From Micromonospora sp. WMMA1363 (lineage in GTDB: Bacteria > Actinomycetota > Actinomycetes > Mycobacteriales > Micromonosporaceae): DNA of 64,000 bases. The stretch covers positions 2,968,001 to 3,032,000 of the forward strand of contig NZ_JAUALB010000001.1 of NCBI RefSeq assembly GCF_030345795.1. Reading direction: 5' to 3'. Every line of letters starts with the position of its first letter. Position 1 is the first letter of the stretch. The notes under the pieces were generated by a model. It did no database searches. It saw only the letters and a list, made by a program, of their open reading frames with translations, and was not told where the DNA came from. Positions 54,594-63,938 of this stretch are shown here, piece after piece. Made by a program: the position numbers and the translations under genes.

Positions 54594-55481
54594 GTGGTCT
54601 CCTCCGGCTGGTGCTTCCTCGCGTCGATGATCGCGGCGTACGGCATCGCCAACCTGCTTCAGTCGGTCGCAGCGGCCCGCACCACCGTGCACCACACATT
54701 CGACCCGGGCCTGCTGCTGCGCCTCGCCGGCCACCGCACCTACCTGGTCGGTCTGGGCTGCCAGGTGGCCGGGTTCGTGCTGGCCTTCCTGGCCCGTCGG
54801 GACCTCCCGCTCTTCCTCGTGCAGGCCAGCGTGGCCGCCGGGCTCGGGGTGACCGCCGTACTCGGGGTGGTCGTGCTCAAGTGGCGGCTACCGGCTGCCG
54901 AGATCGCCTTGTTGGTGCTCCTCCTCGGCGGCGTCACCGCGCTGGTGCTGTCGGCCCGGCCAGCGCCGTCCCGGCAACTCGGTACCGCCGGCCTGGTCGC
55001 CCTGGTGGCGACCCTCGGGGTGATCGCCGTGTTGGGCTTCTTCGCGGTACGCCTGCACGGAGCGCCCGGCTCGGTGGCGCTCGGCTCGCTGGCCGGGCTG
55101 GCCTTCTCCGCCGCCGCCGTGGCGGCCCGACCGCTGGCCTCGACGCACTCGGCGGAGGCGTTCCTCGGCAACCCGCTGCTCTATCTGCTCATCGCCCATT
55201 CGGTCGTGGGCCAACTGCTGCTCGGCCTGGCCATGCAGCGCGGGTCGACCACGGCAGCGGTGGCGGCGATGGACGCCGCCGGGGCGGTACCCGCCGCGAT
55301 CGTCGGCCTGCTGCTGCTCAACGACAAGATCTGGCCGGGGCGGGAGTGGCTGGCCGGATTCGGGTTCCTGGTCACCCTGGCGGCGGTGATCGGGTTGACG
55401 CGGTACGCGGAGCCACAGCACCACCATGCCGTCGCCAGTGCGGGGAAGCCGGCGATGGCGCCAACCGGTCGCCCGGGCTGA
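54594..55481 (+). CDS. DMT-like integral membrane protein
   Basis: A 295-residue protein with nine or ten hydrophobic segments. It starts VSSGWCFLASMIAAYGIANLLQSVAA and ends VTLAAVIGLTRYAEPQHHH. Pairs of segments arranged as in drug/metabolite transporters are visible (LVLLLGGVTALVLSA, ALLLLNDKIWPG), so an EamA-type relation is likely but unconfirmed. The 26-base gap after hisN suggests cotranscription. GTG 54594 is the first start. The substrate is unknown. Confidence 0.8.
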   Translation: MVSSGWCFLASMIAAYGIANLLQSVAAARTTVHHTFDPGLLLRLAGHRTYLVGLGCQVAGFVLAFLARRDLPLFLVQASVAAGLGVTAVLGVVVLKWRLPAAEIALLVLLLGGVTALVLSARPAPSRQLGTAGLVALVATLGVIAVLGFFAVRLHGAPGSVALGSLAGLAFSAAAVAARPLASTHSAEAFLGNPLLYLLIAHSVVGQLLLGLAMQRGSTTAAVAAMDAAGAVPAAIVGLLLLNDKIWPGREWLAGFGFLVTLAAVIGLTRYAEPQHHHAVASAGKPAMAPTGRPG

Positions 55482-55493
55482 CCGGCACGCGGG

Positions 55494-56696
55494 TCAGGCC
55501 GCCTCGACCGGCCGGCGGCGGCTGACCACCCGCTCGTAGAGGCGTTCCAGCGCGCCGGCGGTCCGGTCCCAGGTGTAACTGCACCGCACCCGGTCCACGG
55601 CGGCGTGGCCGTACGCGAACCGCCCGGCATCGTCCGCGAGCAGCCGGCGCAGCGTCACCCCGAGGGCGCGGAGGTCACCCGGTGTCACCAGGCGCCCGGT
55701 CACCTCGTCCACCACCGCGTCGGCGATGCCGCCCATCGCGTAGCCCACGACCGGTACCCCGCAGGCCATCGCCTCCAGCGACACCCGTCCCGCCGACGAG
55801 TAGCGCGGGGTGCAGGCCACCACGTCCGCCGACCGGTACCAGGTGGCCATCTGGTCGTGCGGCACCGCCCCCACCAGGGTCACCTGGTCGGCCACCCCAC
55901 TCCGCTCGGCCAGCTCGCGCAGCTGGCGCGCCTCCGCGTGCCCGCCGAGCTGCTCAACGGGTGGACCGCCGGCGATCACCAGCTCGGCGTCCCCGACCAG
56001 CCGCATGGCGCGGACCAGGTCCTCCTGTCCATGACCGGCGTCGAACGCGGTGACCGAGAGGATCCGCGCCCGCTCCTCGCGCGGCGCCGCCTCGCCGTCC
56101 GGGTGGAACCGCCCGGTGTCGACCCCTGGCGGCACCAACGCCACCGACGTGCGTTGCACCCCCATCCGGGTCAGCTCGTCGACCTCGTCGTTGCACTGCG
56201 CCACCGCGATGTCCACGGCCCGGATGAGCGCCCGCTCCAGCGGGATCCGCTCGTCCGGCGCGTCGTAGCGCGAACCGAGGTGGCGCAGCCGCTCCGCACC
56301 GAGCGAGTGGAAGGTCTGCACGACCGGGATGTCGGTCTCCCGGACCGCGTGCGCCGCGGCCAGCCCGCCCACCCAGTAGTGCCCGTGCACCACCTCGGGC
56401 GTCCACTTCCCGGTCCACCGGTCGGCCAGCCAGCGGCCGAACTCGGCGACGTACGGGACCAGCTCGGCGGTGGGCACCCCGACCGCCGGACCGACCGGGA
56501 CACGCTCGACGTGGTAGCCGTCAACGGTGTCCGTCGCCGCCTGCGCCGAATCGTCTCGGCGCTCGTACACCCGGACGTCGTGACCTCGCCCGGCCAGCTC
56601 GGCGGCGACCCGCGCGATGTGCTGGTGGGTTCCGACGGCCGGCCCGCCGGCTCGCCGGGACGGGTCGGCGTGCGCGCAGACCAGGCCGACGCGCAT
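55494..56696 (-). CDS. Glycosyltransferase family 4 protein
   Basis: A 400-residue GT-B glycosyltransferase. MRVGLVCAHADPSRRAGGPAVGTHQHI is the N-terminal acceptor domain and VVHGHYWVGGLAAAHAV follows. The donor domain has VAGGP-type loops and YSSAGRVSLEAMACGVPVVGYAMGGIADAV, with the E-x7-E-like block reduced to a single clear glutamate. It resembles glycosyltransferases of actinobacterial surface sugar or thiol pathways, but the MshA-specific residues are not clear enough to assign. It is divergent from the SDR gene. Confidence 0.87.
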   Translation of the reverse strand: MRVGLVCAHADPSRRAGGPAVGTHQHIARVAAELAGRGHDVRVYERRDDSAQAATDTVDGYHVERVPVGPAVGVPTAELVPYVAEFGRWLADRWTGKWTPEVVHGHYWVGGLAAAHAVRETDIPVVQTFHSLGAERLRHLGSRYDAPDERIPLERALIRAVDIAVAQCNDEVDELTRMGVQRTSVALVPPGVDTGRFHPDGEAAPREERARILSVTAFDAGHGQEDLVRAMRLVGDAELVIAGGPPVEQLGGHAEARQLRELAERSGVADQVTLVGAVPHDQMATWYRSADVVACTPRYSSAGRVSLEAMACGVPVVGYAMGGIADAVVDEVTGRLVTPGDLRALGVTLRRLLADDAGRFAYGHAAVDRVRCSYTWDRTAGALERLYERVVSRRRPVEAA

Positions 56697-56881
56697 GGGT
56701 CACCTCCAGGCGATCGTCTCGGCGGTGGTCCTCCAGGTCAGAGGGTCCCATTAACCCGGTGCTCCGGAGTCCAAACCTGGCAGATCGAGAAGACTGGCGG
56801 GTACCGCAACGCAATGATCGGCTGCGGGTATCCGACGCGGGCGGGCGGCATGACCCACATCGAGCGGGGTACCGCCGAAGA

Positions 56882-57880
56882 ATGCCTCTCACCCGCAGCC
56901 TCGCCGATGCCGTCGTGGTGATCACCGGAGCCTCCAGCGGGATCGGCACCGCCACCGCGTACGCGCTCGCCCGCCGGGGCACCGCGGTCGTGCTGGCCGC
57001 CCGCAGCGATTCGGCCCTGCACCGGGTCGCACGGCGCTGCCGCGAACTGGGCGGACGGGCCGTGGCCGTCCCGACCGACGTGACCGACCCGGCGGCGGTG
57101 GAGCGGCTGGCCGACCGGGCGGTGACGGAATTCGACCGGATCGACGGCTGGGTCAACAACGCCGCGGTCGGCGCGGTCGGGCTGTTCGACGAGATCCCGG
57201 TCGAGGAGTTCCGCCGGGTCCTGGAGGTGAACCTGCTCGGCGCCGCCTACGGAATCCGCGCCGCCCTACCTCACCTCGGCGCGGCCGGCGGCGGGGTGGT
57301 GGTCAACAACGCGTCGATGCTCGCCGAGGTGGCGATGCCGTACCAGGCGGCGTACAACGCGACGAAGCACGGGATCCGGGGACTGGCCGACACGGTCCGC
57401 CAGGAGCTGCGGCTGACCGGACGGGGCGACATCTCGATCTGCACCGTGCTGCCCGCCACGATCGACACGCCGTTCTTCCGGCACGCCGCCAACCACACCG
57501 GGAAGGAACTGCTGCCGCCCCCGCCGGTCTACCCGCCGGATGTGGTGGCGCGGACGATCGTCCGGATGCTGCGGCGACCACGCCGCGAGGCGTACGCGGG
57601 CGGCGCCGCCCGCCTCGTCGGCCTGCAGTGGCGGGTCGCGCCGGCGCTCGCCGAGCGGCTGCTCGGCTGGTACGCCCAGCGCACCCAGTTCGGCCCGGGC
57701 GCCCGCCTCGACAGCAGCGGAAACATCTTCTCCCCACACGCCGGGGCCGAACGCGAGGGCGGCTGGCACGGCCGGCGTCGACAACTGGTCCGGATGGGCA
57801 CCGCTTTCGGCCTCGCCGCCGGAACGGCGCTGGGTACGGCCGCGGCGATGGCCCGACGGGGATGGGCAGACCACCGATGA
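56882..57880 (+). CDS. Short-chain dehydrogenase/reductase with C-terminal extension
   Basis: A 332-residue SDR. VVITGASSGIGTATAYALARRG binds NAD(P), WVNNAAVG is the structural motif, and the catalytic Ser-Tyr-Lys set is NNASMLAE, YQAAYNATKHG. The C-terminal ~90 residues add a membrane-associating part (LGWYAQRTQFGPG, GTAFGLAAGTALGTAAAM), as in SDRs that act on lipids or isoprenoids. ATG 56882. The substrate is unknown. A hairpin follows. Confidence 0.9.
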   Translation: MPLTRSLADAVVVITGASSGIGTATAYALARRGTAVVLAARSDSALHRVARRCRELGGRAVAVPTDVTDPAAVERLADRAVTEFDRIDGWVNNAAVGAVGLFDEIPVEEFRRVLEVNLLGAAYGIRAALPHLGAAGGGVVVNNASMLAEVAMPYQAAYNATKHGIRGLADTVRQELRLTGRGDISICTVLPATIDTPFFRHAANHTGKELLPPPPVYPPDVVARTIVRMLRRPRREAYAGGAARLVGLQWRVAPALAERLLGWYAQRTQFGPGARLDSSGNIFSPHAGAEREGGWHGRRRQLVRMGTAFGLAAGTALGTAAAMARRGWADHR

Positions 57881-57984
57881 CGCCGGCCTCGGCGAGCGCG
57901 TCGACTGGCCCGCCACGGCGCGCTGACCGTCCTCGCGGCAACACCGCCCGCCCCCGGGAAACCATCCTCGTACCGGACGGCAAG

Positions 57985-58013
57985 GTCGTCTGGTGCGTTC
58001 CGCACCAGACGAC
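57985..58013 (+). terminator. Hairpin after the SDR gene
   Basis: Perfect 13-base arms (GTCGTCTGGTGCG at 57985-57997 and its complement at 58001-58013) around TTC, flanked by CAAGG and CCTTG that can extend the stem; probable terminator about 100 bases after the SDR stop. Confidence 0.75.
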
Positions 58014-58072
58014 GAACCTTGACCGCACCGCGCGGCGGTTACGGGGCGGCTGGCAGCGGGTAGAGCATCGGC

Positions 58073-58645
58073 ATGCGCGACGACGAGTATCCGACCCCCG
58101 TGTCCGATCCCGAGGCGGACGGACTGCCCGACACCGCCGACGACGACTCGACCGCGGACGACGACGTCCTGACCGGGCGCGAAGCGGACGGCCCGAGGCC
58201 GGCCCAACTGCCCGGGGACCGCACGCCGGTGGCGGTCGACCGGTTCGGGACCACCGCCGAAGAGCAGCTCGACGGCGAGTCGCTGGACTCCAAGCTCGAC
58301 CGGGAACAGTACGAACGTGCTGCGGACGACCCGCTGGCCGGCCCGGTCGATCCGGACATCGCCGCCGAGGCGGACAGCGAGGAGCAGGCCGCCCAGGCCC
58401 AGCTCGACGCCGACGTGATCGACCCGGGGCCCACCTCCGACCCGGGCTCGCCGGTCTCCGTCTACGACCACGGCCGGCTCGGCAGCGGCGCGGACGCGGA
58501 GATCGGCCGGCTGGTGGAGCCGGACGAGGGCGCGCACACCGACCAGGAGACCGACTCGATCGCGTACGACGCGGGATCGGCCGGGGGTGGGGCGACCGCC
58601 GAGGAACTGGCCATCCACGAGACCCGCCCGCCGCACTCGGTCTGA
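58073..58645 (+). CDS. DUF5709-domain acidic protein
   Basis: A 190-residue very acidic, repeat-poor protein. The C-terminal SVYDHGRLGSGADAEIGRLVEPDEGAHTDQETDSIAYD segment fits the DUF5709 signature. No membrane or catalytic motif is visible, and the N-terminal half is Asp/Glu-rich and probably disordered. ATG 58073. The function is unknown. Confidence 0.85.
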   Translation: MRDDEYPTPVSDPEADGLPDTADDDSTADDDVLTGREADGPRPAQLPGDRTPVAVDRFGTTAEEQLDGESLDSKLDREQYERAADDPLAGPVDPDIAAEADSEEQAAQAQLDADVIDPGPTSDPGSPVSVYDHGRLGSGADAEIGRLVEPDEGAHTDQETDSIAYDAGSAGGGATAEELAIHETRPPHSV

Positions 58646-58783
58646 GTCGGGGGCGCGTCCCCTGGTGTCGTCCGGGCCGAGAATCCGGGGCCTCCCGTCG
58701 GACGGAGCGGATGCGGGCCCGGCGGTTGGCGCGGGCGGGTCGAGCTCGAACGGGCGTGGCCCCACCGGCACCCCGGGACGCGT

Positions 58784-59437
58784 TCAGCCGTCGAGGCCCT
58801 GCTCGATCGCGTACCGGGTCAGCTCGACCCGGTTGTGCAGCTGGAGCTTGCCCAGCGTGTTCTGCACGTGGTTCTGCACCGTCCGGTGGGAGATCGCGAG
58901 GCGCTCGGCGATCTGCTTGTACGACATCCCCTTGGCCACCAGGCGCAGCACCTCCGTCTCCCGGTCGGTGAGCCGGGGAGCCCCGGCCGCGCCCCGCTCG
59001 GCGGGGAACGGGCCGGCCGCGAGGCGGCGGTACTCGCCGAGCACCAGACCAGCCAGCCCGGGCGTGAAGACCGGTTCCCCGGCCGCCGTCCGGCGTACCG
59101 CTTCCAGGAACTCCGCGGGAGCGGCGGACTTCACCAGGTAGCCGGTGGCGCCCGCCTTCACCGCGTCCAGCACGTCCTGCTGCTCCCCGCTCGCCGAGAG
59201 CATCAGCACCCGGACCGCGGGCAGCGCGGCGCGCAGCCCGCGGATCACCGCCACCCCGGAGACATCCGGCAGTTGCAGGTCGAGCACGACCACGTCAGGT
59301 CGTGCGGCCGGCGCGACCCGGACCGCCTGACGCCCCTCGCCAACCGTGGCCACCACCTCGTGACCCGCTTCGGTCAGGTCCCGGGCCACCCCGTCCCGCC
59401 ACATCGGGTGGTCGTCCACCACCATCATCCGTGCCAC
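58784..59437 (-). CDS. NarL/LuxR-type response regulator
   Basis: A 217-residue regulator. The receiver has VVDDHPMWRDG, phospho-acceptor D in VVLDLQLPDVSG and K in YLVKSAAPAEF. The LuxR-type helix-turn-helix at the end is LTDRETEVLRLVAKGMSYKQIAERLAISHRTVQNHVQNTLGKL. It pairs with the MacS-type kinase upstream through a 13-base overlap. GTG 59437 has AAGGAGG five bases ahead. The regulon is unknown. Confidence 0.93.
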   Translation of the reverse strand: MARMMVVDDHPMWRDGVARDLTEAGHEVVATVGEGRQAVRVAPAARPDVVVLDLQLPDVSGVAVIRGLRAALPAVRVLMLSASGEQQDVLDAVKAGATGYLVKSAAPAEFLEAVRRTAAGEPVFTPGLAGLVLGEYRRLAAGPFPAERGAAGAPRLTDRETEVLRLVAKGMSYKQIAERLAISHRTVQNHVQNTLGKLQLHNRVELTRYAIEQGLDG

Positions 59438-60648
59438 GTCGCCTCCTTCAGCCGCCGGGGAACGGTCAGCTCCACCTCGGTCCCGACGCCGGGCGTGGAG
59501 GTGATCCGGACCGTACCCCCGAGATCGTCGATGCGGCCCCGGATCGAGCGGGCCACTCCCAGCCGCCCCTGCGCCGCCGCCTCGGCCAGCCGCCCGTCGG
59601 CGAAGCCGGGGCCATCGTCACGAACCGACACGGTGACGGCGGTCCCCTCGTCCTCCACCAGCACCCAGGCGCGCCCGCCGGCGTGCCGGGCCACGTTGTC
59701 GAGGGCGGCGGCCGTCGCGGCGGCCAGTTCCCGCGCGACCGGGCCGGGCAACGGCACCGAGCCGGCCGGTGCCGACAGGGTGATCGACGGCGACGCGTAC
59801 CGCCTGAGCAGCGCCCGCAGGTCCGCCGGCCCGTCGTCACGCCGTGCGGGGGGTGCCCCGGCGATCAGGGCACGCAGCGCCGTCTCCTGCTCGCCGGCAA
59901 GCCGGGCCAGCTCGCCGGCCTCGCCGCCGAGTTGGGCGCCGCGCCGCTGTACCAGCGCGAGGACCTGGAGTACGGAGTCGTGGATGCCCCGGGCGAGCCG
60001 TTCCCGCTCCCGGGTGGCGGCCTCCAGCTCGACCGCCCGCTGGAGCCGTTCCTCGGCGGTCACCGCGAGCCGGGCCACGTGGCCGACCACCACCCCGGCG
60101 AGGAGCAACAGGATCACCCCGGTGAGCGAGGACTCGCCGATCCGTTCCCGGGTGGCGAGGTCCGCCAGGCCTATCAGCAGCGCGGCCACCGTGCCCCGAC
60201 GCCGGCCGCCGGAGACCGCCCAGGCCAGCACCGGGCCGGCGAGCCAGGCCACCCCCAGGGTGGGAACCCCGCTGGCCAGCGCGGACCGGCCGACCACCCA
60301 CGGGGTGGCCAGCACGACACCGAGAACGACTCCCAGGTCGGCCGAGAGCAGCGGCCAGCCACGCCGGGCCGGGCGCGCGTACCCGACCGCGGTGGTGGCG
60401 GTCCAGGCGGCCATCACCAGGACCACGCCAGCGGCCGCGAGCGGGTGGGCATACCGGTCGGCGTGGCGCAGGGCCGACACGACCACGTATCCGAGGGACG
60501 CCACCCGGAACACGGCGAGGGCCCGCCAGAGCGGGACCTCGAAACCCTCGGGAGACGTCCGCACGTCGACACCCTGCCACAGCCCGACGAACGGTCCGCG
60601 AGGCCGCCGGGTGCGGCCCCGGGAACCCTGACGTACGGTTGAGCCCAT
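59425..60648 (-). CDS. MacS-family sensor histidine kinase
   Basis: A 407-residue kinase with five or six N-terminal membrane segments (about residues 55-220). It has the HisKA_3 phospho-histidine in LARGIHDSVLQVLALV and an HATPase with AAALDNVARHAGG and VRDDGPGFADGRL. ATG 60648 was preferred over 60666 because AGGAGGGAAGG lies between them. It overlaps the cognate LuxR-type regulator by 13 bases. The stimulus is unknown. Confidence 0.9.
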   Translation of the reverse strand: MGSTVRQGSRGRTRRPRGPFVGLWQGVDVRTSPEGFEVPLWRALAVFRVASLGYVVVSALRHADRYAHPLAAAGVVLVMAAWTATTAVGYARPARRGWPLLSADLGVVLGVVLATPWVVGRSALASGVPTLGVAWLAGPVLAWAVSGGRRRGTVAALLIGLADLATRERIGESSLTGVILLLLAGVVVGHVARLAVTAEERLQRAVELEAATRERERLARGIHDSVLQVLALVQRRGAQLGGEAGELARLAGEQETALRALIAGAPPARRDDGPADLRALLRRYASPSITLSAPAGSVPLPGPVARELAAATAAALDNVARHAGGRAWVLVEDEGTAVTVSVRDDGPGFADGRLAEAAAQGRLGVARSIRGRIDDLGGTVRITSTPGVGTEVELTVPRRLKEATWHG

Positions 60649-60691
60649 CGGACCTTCCCTCCTCATCGCCGAAGCCTTCGACGGGGCTCAG

Positions 60692-61057
60692 GTGACCGAG
60701 CTACGGCACTCGGTCACCTCCTGCGCGCGTGCTGGGGGCCTGTGGGGCCAGCGCCTGGACGACTTCGTGCTGGCGGTCAACGAGCTGATCACCAACGCGG
60801 TCCGGCACGGCGGTGGGCACGGCTGGCTCCGCATGTGGCAGCAGCGGAGCGCGCTGGTGTGCGAGGTGTCCGATCATGGGCACGGCATCAGCACGCAGCG
60901 GCTCGTCGACCGCAACCGCCCGGCCCCGGACACGGCCGGGGGCTGGGGCCTGTGGCTGGCTCGGGAACTGAGCGACACGATGGAGGTCGAGACGGGCAAC
61001 GCCGGGACCATCGTCCGCATCACCACCGTTCTCTCTCCCCAACCCGCCCCCGACTGA
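60692..61057 (+). CDS. RsbW/anti-sigma-type ATP-binding protein
   Basis: A 121-residue GHKL-fold protein. DDFVLAVNELITNAVRHGGG is the N-box with the metal-binding Asn, and EVSDHGHGI and GGWGLWLARELSD complete the ATP lid. It is of the SpoIIAB/RsbW class or a related serine kinase. The frame stays open upstream of GTG 60692 to 60632, with IAEAFDGAQ that looks like the missing first strand, so the true start may be a non-standard codon in that 60-base stretch. Divergent from the MacS-type kinase. Confidence 0.82.
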   Translation: MTELRHSVTSCARAGGLWGQRLDDFVLAVNELITNAVRHGGGHGWLRMWQQRSALVCEVSDHGHGISTQRLVDRNRPAPDTAGGWGLWLARELSDTMEVETGNAGTIVRITTVLSPQPAPD

Positions 61058-61223
61058 TACGCGAGCCTCCCGGCTCGTTCCCTTTTGGTGTTGCCGCAGG
61101 CTGCCGGGTTACCGACCCGATCCCACCTCGTCCTACCCACGCCGCTCCGGCGATCTCACCCTTCGCCGTCCTTCCCCTTCTGCCCGTCCCGGGTGACAGG
61201 GGGCAGTCGGATCGGGGGCTGGG

Positions 61224-62162
61224 TCAGGTGAAGAGGGCGCTGACCGACTCTCCGATGTGGATTCGGCGCACCGCCTCGGCCAGGGCCGGAGCGACGGAGA
61301 GGACCGTCAGCTTCGGCACCCGCTTGTCTGCCGGGATCGGCACCGTGTTGGTGCAGACGATCTCCAGCACCCCCTCCTGAGCGGCGAGCCGTCGCAGGGC
61401 ACCACCCGAGAAGAGGCCGTGGGTGCAGGCCAGCCGGATCGAGCGAATCCTCAGCTCACGCAGGCGCTCTATCAACTCGATCACTGTACTGCCCTTGGCG
61501 ATCTCGTCGTCCAGCACGATCACGTCCCGGTCCACCACGTCACCGATGACCGCGCTGATCTGCACCCGGTCGTCGCTGAACCGCTGCTTCGCGCCGGCGG
61601 CGACCGGCGTGCCCAGCCGGCGGGCGAACGCCGCCGCCTCCTTGGCGTTACCCAGATCCGGTGAGACGACGACGGTGTTGCCCAGGTCGTGTCCCCGGAA
61701 GTGGGCGGCCAACTCGCGCAACGCGTGCAGGTGGTCGACCGGCACGCCGAAGAACCCGTGGACCTGCGGCGAGTGCAGGGTCATCGCGAGCACCCGGTTC
61801 GCGCCGGCCGACGTGAGCAGGTCCGCGACCAGCCGGCCGCCGATCGAGATGCGCGGCGCGTCCTTCTTGTCCGACCGGGCGTACGCGTAGTGCGGCAGCA
61901 CCACCGTGATCCGACCGGACGACGCACCCCGCGCCGCGTCGATCATGAGCAGCAGCTCGACCAGGTGCTCCTGCACCGGCGGCACCAGAGGCTGGATCAG
62001 GAAGACGTCCCGCTCCCGGCAATTGGCCTGCAACTGCACTTCCAGGCAGTCGTTGGCAAACCGGGACACCCGCACCGGATGCAGCGGGACACCGAGGTGG
62101 GCGCAGATCTCGGCGGCGAGTTCGGGATGGGCGGTTCCGCTGAAAACGGCGATGTCGCGCAC
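61224..62162 (-). CDS. prs: Ribose-phosphate pyrophosphokinase, divergent paralogue
   Basis: A 312-residue PRPP synthetase. FSGTAHPELAAEICAHLGVPL, the phosphosugar loop DIQLQANCRERDVFLIQPL-like region, YAYARSDKKDAPRISI and the PRPP-binding loop VIVLDDEIAKGSTVIE are present. The PRPP loop departs from the canonical DDxxDTGGT, so this is a secondary Prs rather than the housekeeping enzyme. GTG 62162 starts the conserved part. It lies 245 bases after purC, the consumer of a PRPP-derived intermediate. Confidence 0.88.
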   Translation of the reverse strand: MRDIAVFSGTAHPELAAEICAHLGVPLHPVRVSRFANDCLEVQLQANCRERDVFLIQPLVPPVQEHLVELLLMIDAARGASSGRITVVLPHYAYARSDKKDAPRISIGGRLVADLLTSAGANRVLAMTLHSPQVHGFFGVPVDHLHALRELAAHFRGHDLGNTVVVSPDLGNAKEAAAFARRLGTPVAAGAKQRFSDDRVQISAVIGDVVDRDVIVLDDEIAKGSTVIELIERLRELRIRSIRLACTHGLFSGGALRRLAAQEGVLEIVCTNTVPIPADKRVPKLTVLSVAPALAEAVRRIHIGESVSALFT

Positions 62163-62407
62163 GTCTGCACATCGTACGGGCGGCGGAGCGGCGCGGACCG
62201 CCGGCACCATCCGGAGCCCCCGGGCGGTGAGCCGCGCCCGGGAGTGCCGGAAGCGCGACCCGCGGACCTGGCGGGCGGTACCCGGGCCGCCGGCGCGCGG
62301 AGCACCGCGCTGCTGGTCGGACTTCGCCTGACCTGTCCCGCGACGCTGGGAGGTGTTCGCGCTGCACAGGCGGCCGGTCCTCACCAACCACGCACAGCGG
62401 GTACCGG

Positions 62408-63241
62408 TCAGTCCCAGCGGTTGCCGGTGAGCTTCTCGTAGACGTCGACGTAACGGGCGCGGGTCGCCTCGACCACCTCGGCCGGCACCTCCGGCGCGGG
62501 GCCCTGCTTGTCCCAGCCGCTCTCGGCCGCCCAGTCCCGGACGTACTGCTTGTCGTACGAGAACTGGGCCCGCCCCGGCTGGTAGGACTCGGCCGGCCAG
62601 AACCGTGACGAATCCGAGGTGAGGAGCTCGTCGCCGACCGTCAGCGTGCCGTCCGCCGCCCAGCCCAGCTCGATTTTGGTGTCGGCGATCAGAATCCCCC
62701 GGTCGGCGGCCAGCTCGGCTCCTCGCCGGTAGAGGTCCAGGGTGACCGTGCGCAGCCGCTCAGCGGTCTCCGCGCCGACCTTGTCCACCACCTCGGTGAA
62801 GGTGATCGGCTGGTCGTGCTCCCCCATCGGCGCCTTGGTGGAGGGGGTGAAGATCGGCTCAGGCAGGATGGCCGCCTCGACCAGCCCGCGCGGCAGTTCC
62901 ACACCGGAGACGGCGCCGGTGCGCTGGTACTCGGCGAGGCCGCCGCCGGACAGGAAGCCTCGAGCGACGCACTCCACCGGGACCATCTCCAACCGCCGGC
63001 ACCGGATCGCCCGGCCGGCGAACCCGGCCGGCACGTCGGTGGCCGAGATCACGTGGTTCGGCGCCAGGTCGGCGAGCTGCTCGAACCACCACAACGAGAG
63101 CGCGGTGAGCAGCTTGCCCTTGTCCGGGATCGGCGTCGGCAGCACCACGTCGTAGATGGAAAGGCGATCCGACGCGACCAGGATCAGGTCGTCGCCATCG
63201 GCGTAGACGTCCCGGACCTTGCCCGAGTGCAGAAGTTCCAC
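62408..63241 (-). CDS. purC: Phosphoribosylaminoimidazole-succinocarboxamide synthase
   Basis: A 277-residue SAICAR synthetase of purine biosynthesis. VELLHSGKVRDVYADGDD and LILVASDRLSIYDVVLPTPIPDKGKLLTAL start the ATP-grasp fold, VPVECVARGFLSGGGLAEY and DTKIELGW follow, with DSSRFWP near the C-terminus. GTG 63241 is the only start just before the conserved VELLHSGK. No clear ribosome binding site; leaderless translation is possible. Confidence 0.95.
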   Translation of the reverse strand: MELLHSGKVRDVYADGDDLILVASDRLSIYDVVLPTPIPDKGKLLTALSLWWFEQLADLAPNHVISATDVPAGFAGRAIRCRRLEMVPVECVARGFLSGGGLAEYQRTGAVSGVELPRGLVEAAILPEPIFTPSTKAPMGEHDQPITFTEVVDKVGAETAERLRTVTLDLYRRGAELAADRGILIADTKIELGWAADGTLTVGDELLTSDSSRFWPAESYQPGRAQFSYDKQYVRDWAAESGWDKQGPAPEVPAEVVEATRARYVDVYEKLTGNRWD

Positions 63242-63464
63242 GCCGCTAGTACACCACGCGGCCCGCGTAACACCGGCGCCGGTTGCCCGGGGGCGACGAC
63301 CGGCACACCCACCGGCGCGGCGCAATCATTATCGCCGGCGGTGCGGCCTGCGTCCAGGGTTCACCCCCGGCCGAGCACCGCACCACCGCGCACCGTTCCC
63401 CGCTCCGGTGCCGGACCCGCCGCCGGGCTACCGGGCGCGCCGGTAGCCCTCACCGGTTGGCCGG

Positions 63465-63713
63465 TCAACGCGGACCACCACGCCGGTTACGCATCACGCG
63501 TAGCAGGAGTAGGACGATCACGGCCACCACGATCAGGCAGCAGAGCAGCCCGAAGAGTCCGAAACCGCCACCGCGGGAGCGTCGCCGGACAGCTTCGACC
63601 GCCACCTCACCCGGACCGGTCGAGGCCCACGCCGCCATCGGAACGAACACCGACAACACGACCGCGCCGAGGACCGTGCCCAACCGGCCCCACCACTTGC
63701 CGAAAACAGACAT
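63465..63713 (-). CDS. Small two-segment membrane protein
   Basis: An 82-residue protein with two hydrophobic stretches (VLGAVVLSVFVPMAAWA near residues 13-30 and GLFGLLCCLIVVAVIVLLLL near 52-72) and a Gly/Arg-rich linker and tail. The first could be a signal peptide. The function is unknown. Confidence 0.6.
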   Translation of the reverse strand: MSVFGKWWGRLGTVLGAVVLSVFVPMAAWASTGPGEVAVEAVRRRSRGGGFGLFGLLCCLIVVAVIVLLLLRVMRNRRGGPR

Positions 63714-63900
63714 GGCCCCATCCTCGCCGAATCGCGCAACTCCGGACGCGGGGTCGGGGCACGCAGCGGATCGACCGGGGAAACACGCGCCCGATCCACA
63801 TGATCCGTTCCGTATCGGCCAGTATCGGTGCCCCGTACCCGACTACGCGATGCCCCGGGCGTCGCGCACCCGCCAGGGGCGGGCACGGTCACCGACACGA

Positions 63901-63930
63901 CGAAGGCCCCGGAGGATCCCGGGGCCTTCG
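63901..63930 (-). terminator. Hairpin downstream of the tRNA-Met gene
   Basis: Perfect 12-base arms (CGAAGGCCCCGG, 63901-63912; complement 63919-63930) with the loop AGGATC lie 9 bases beyond the 3' end of the minus-strand tRNA. Confidence 0.75.
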
Positions 63931-63938
63931 CCAACGAG

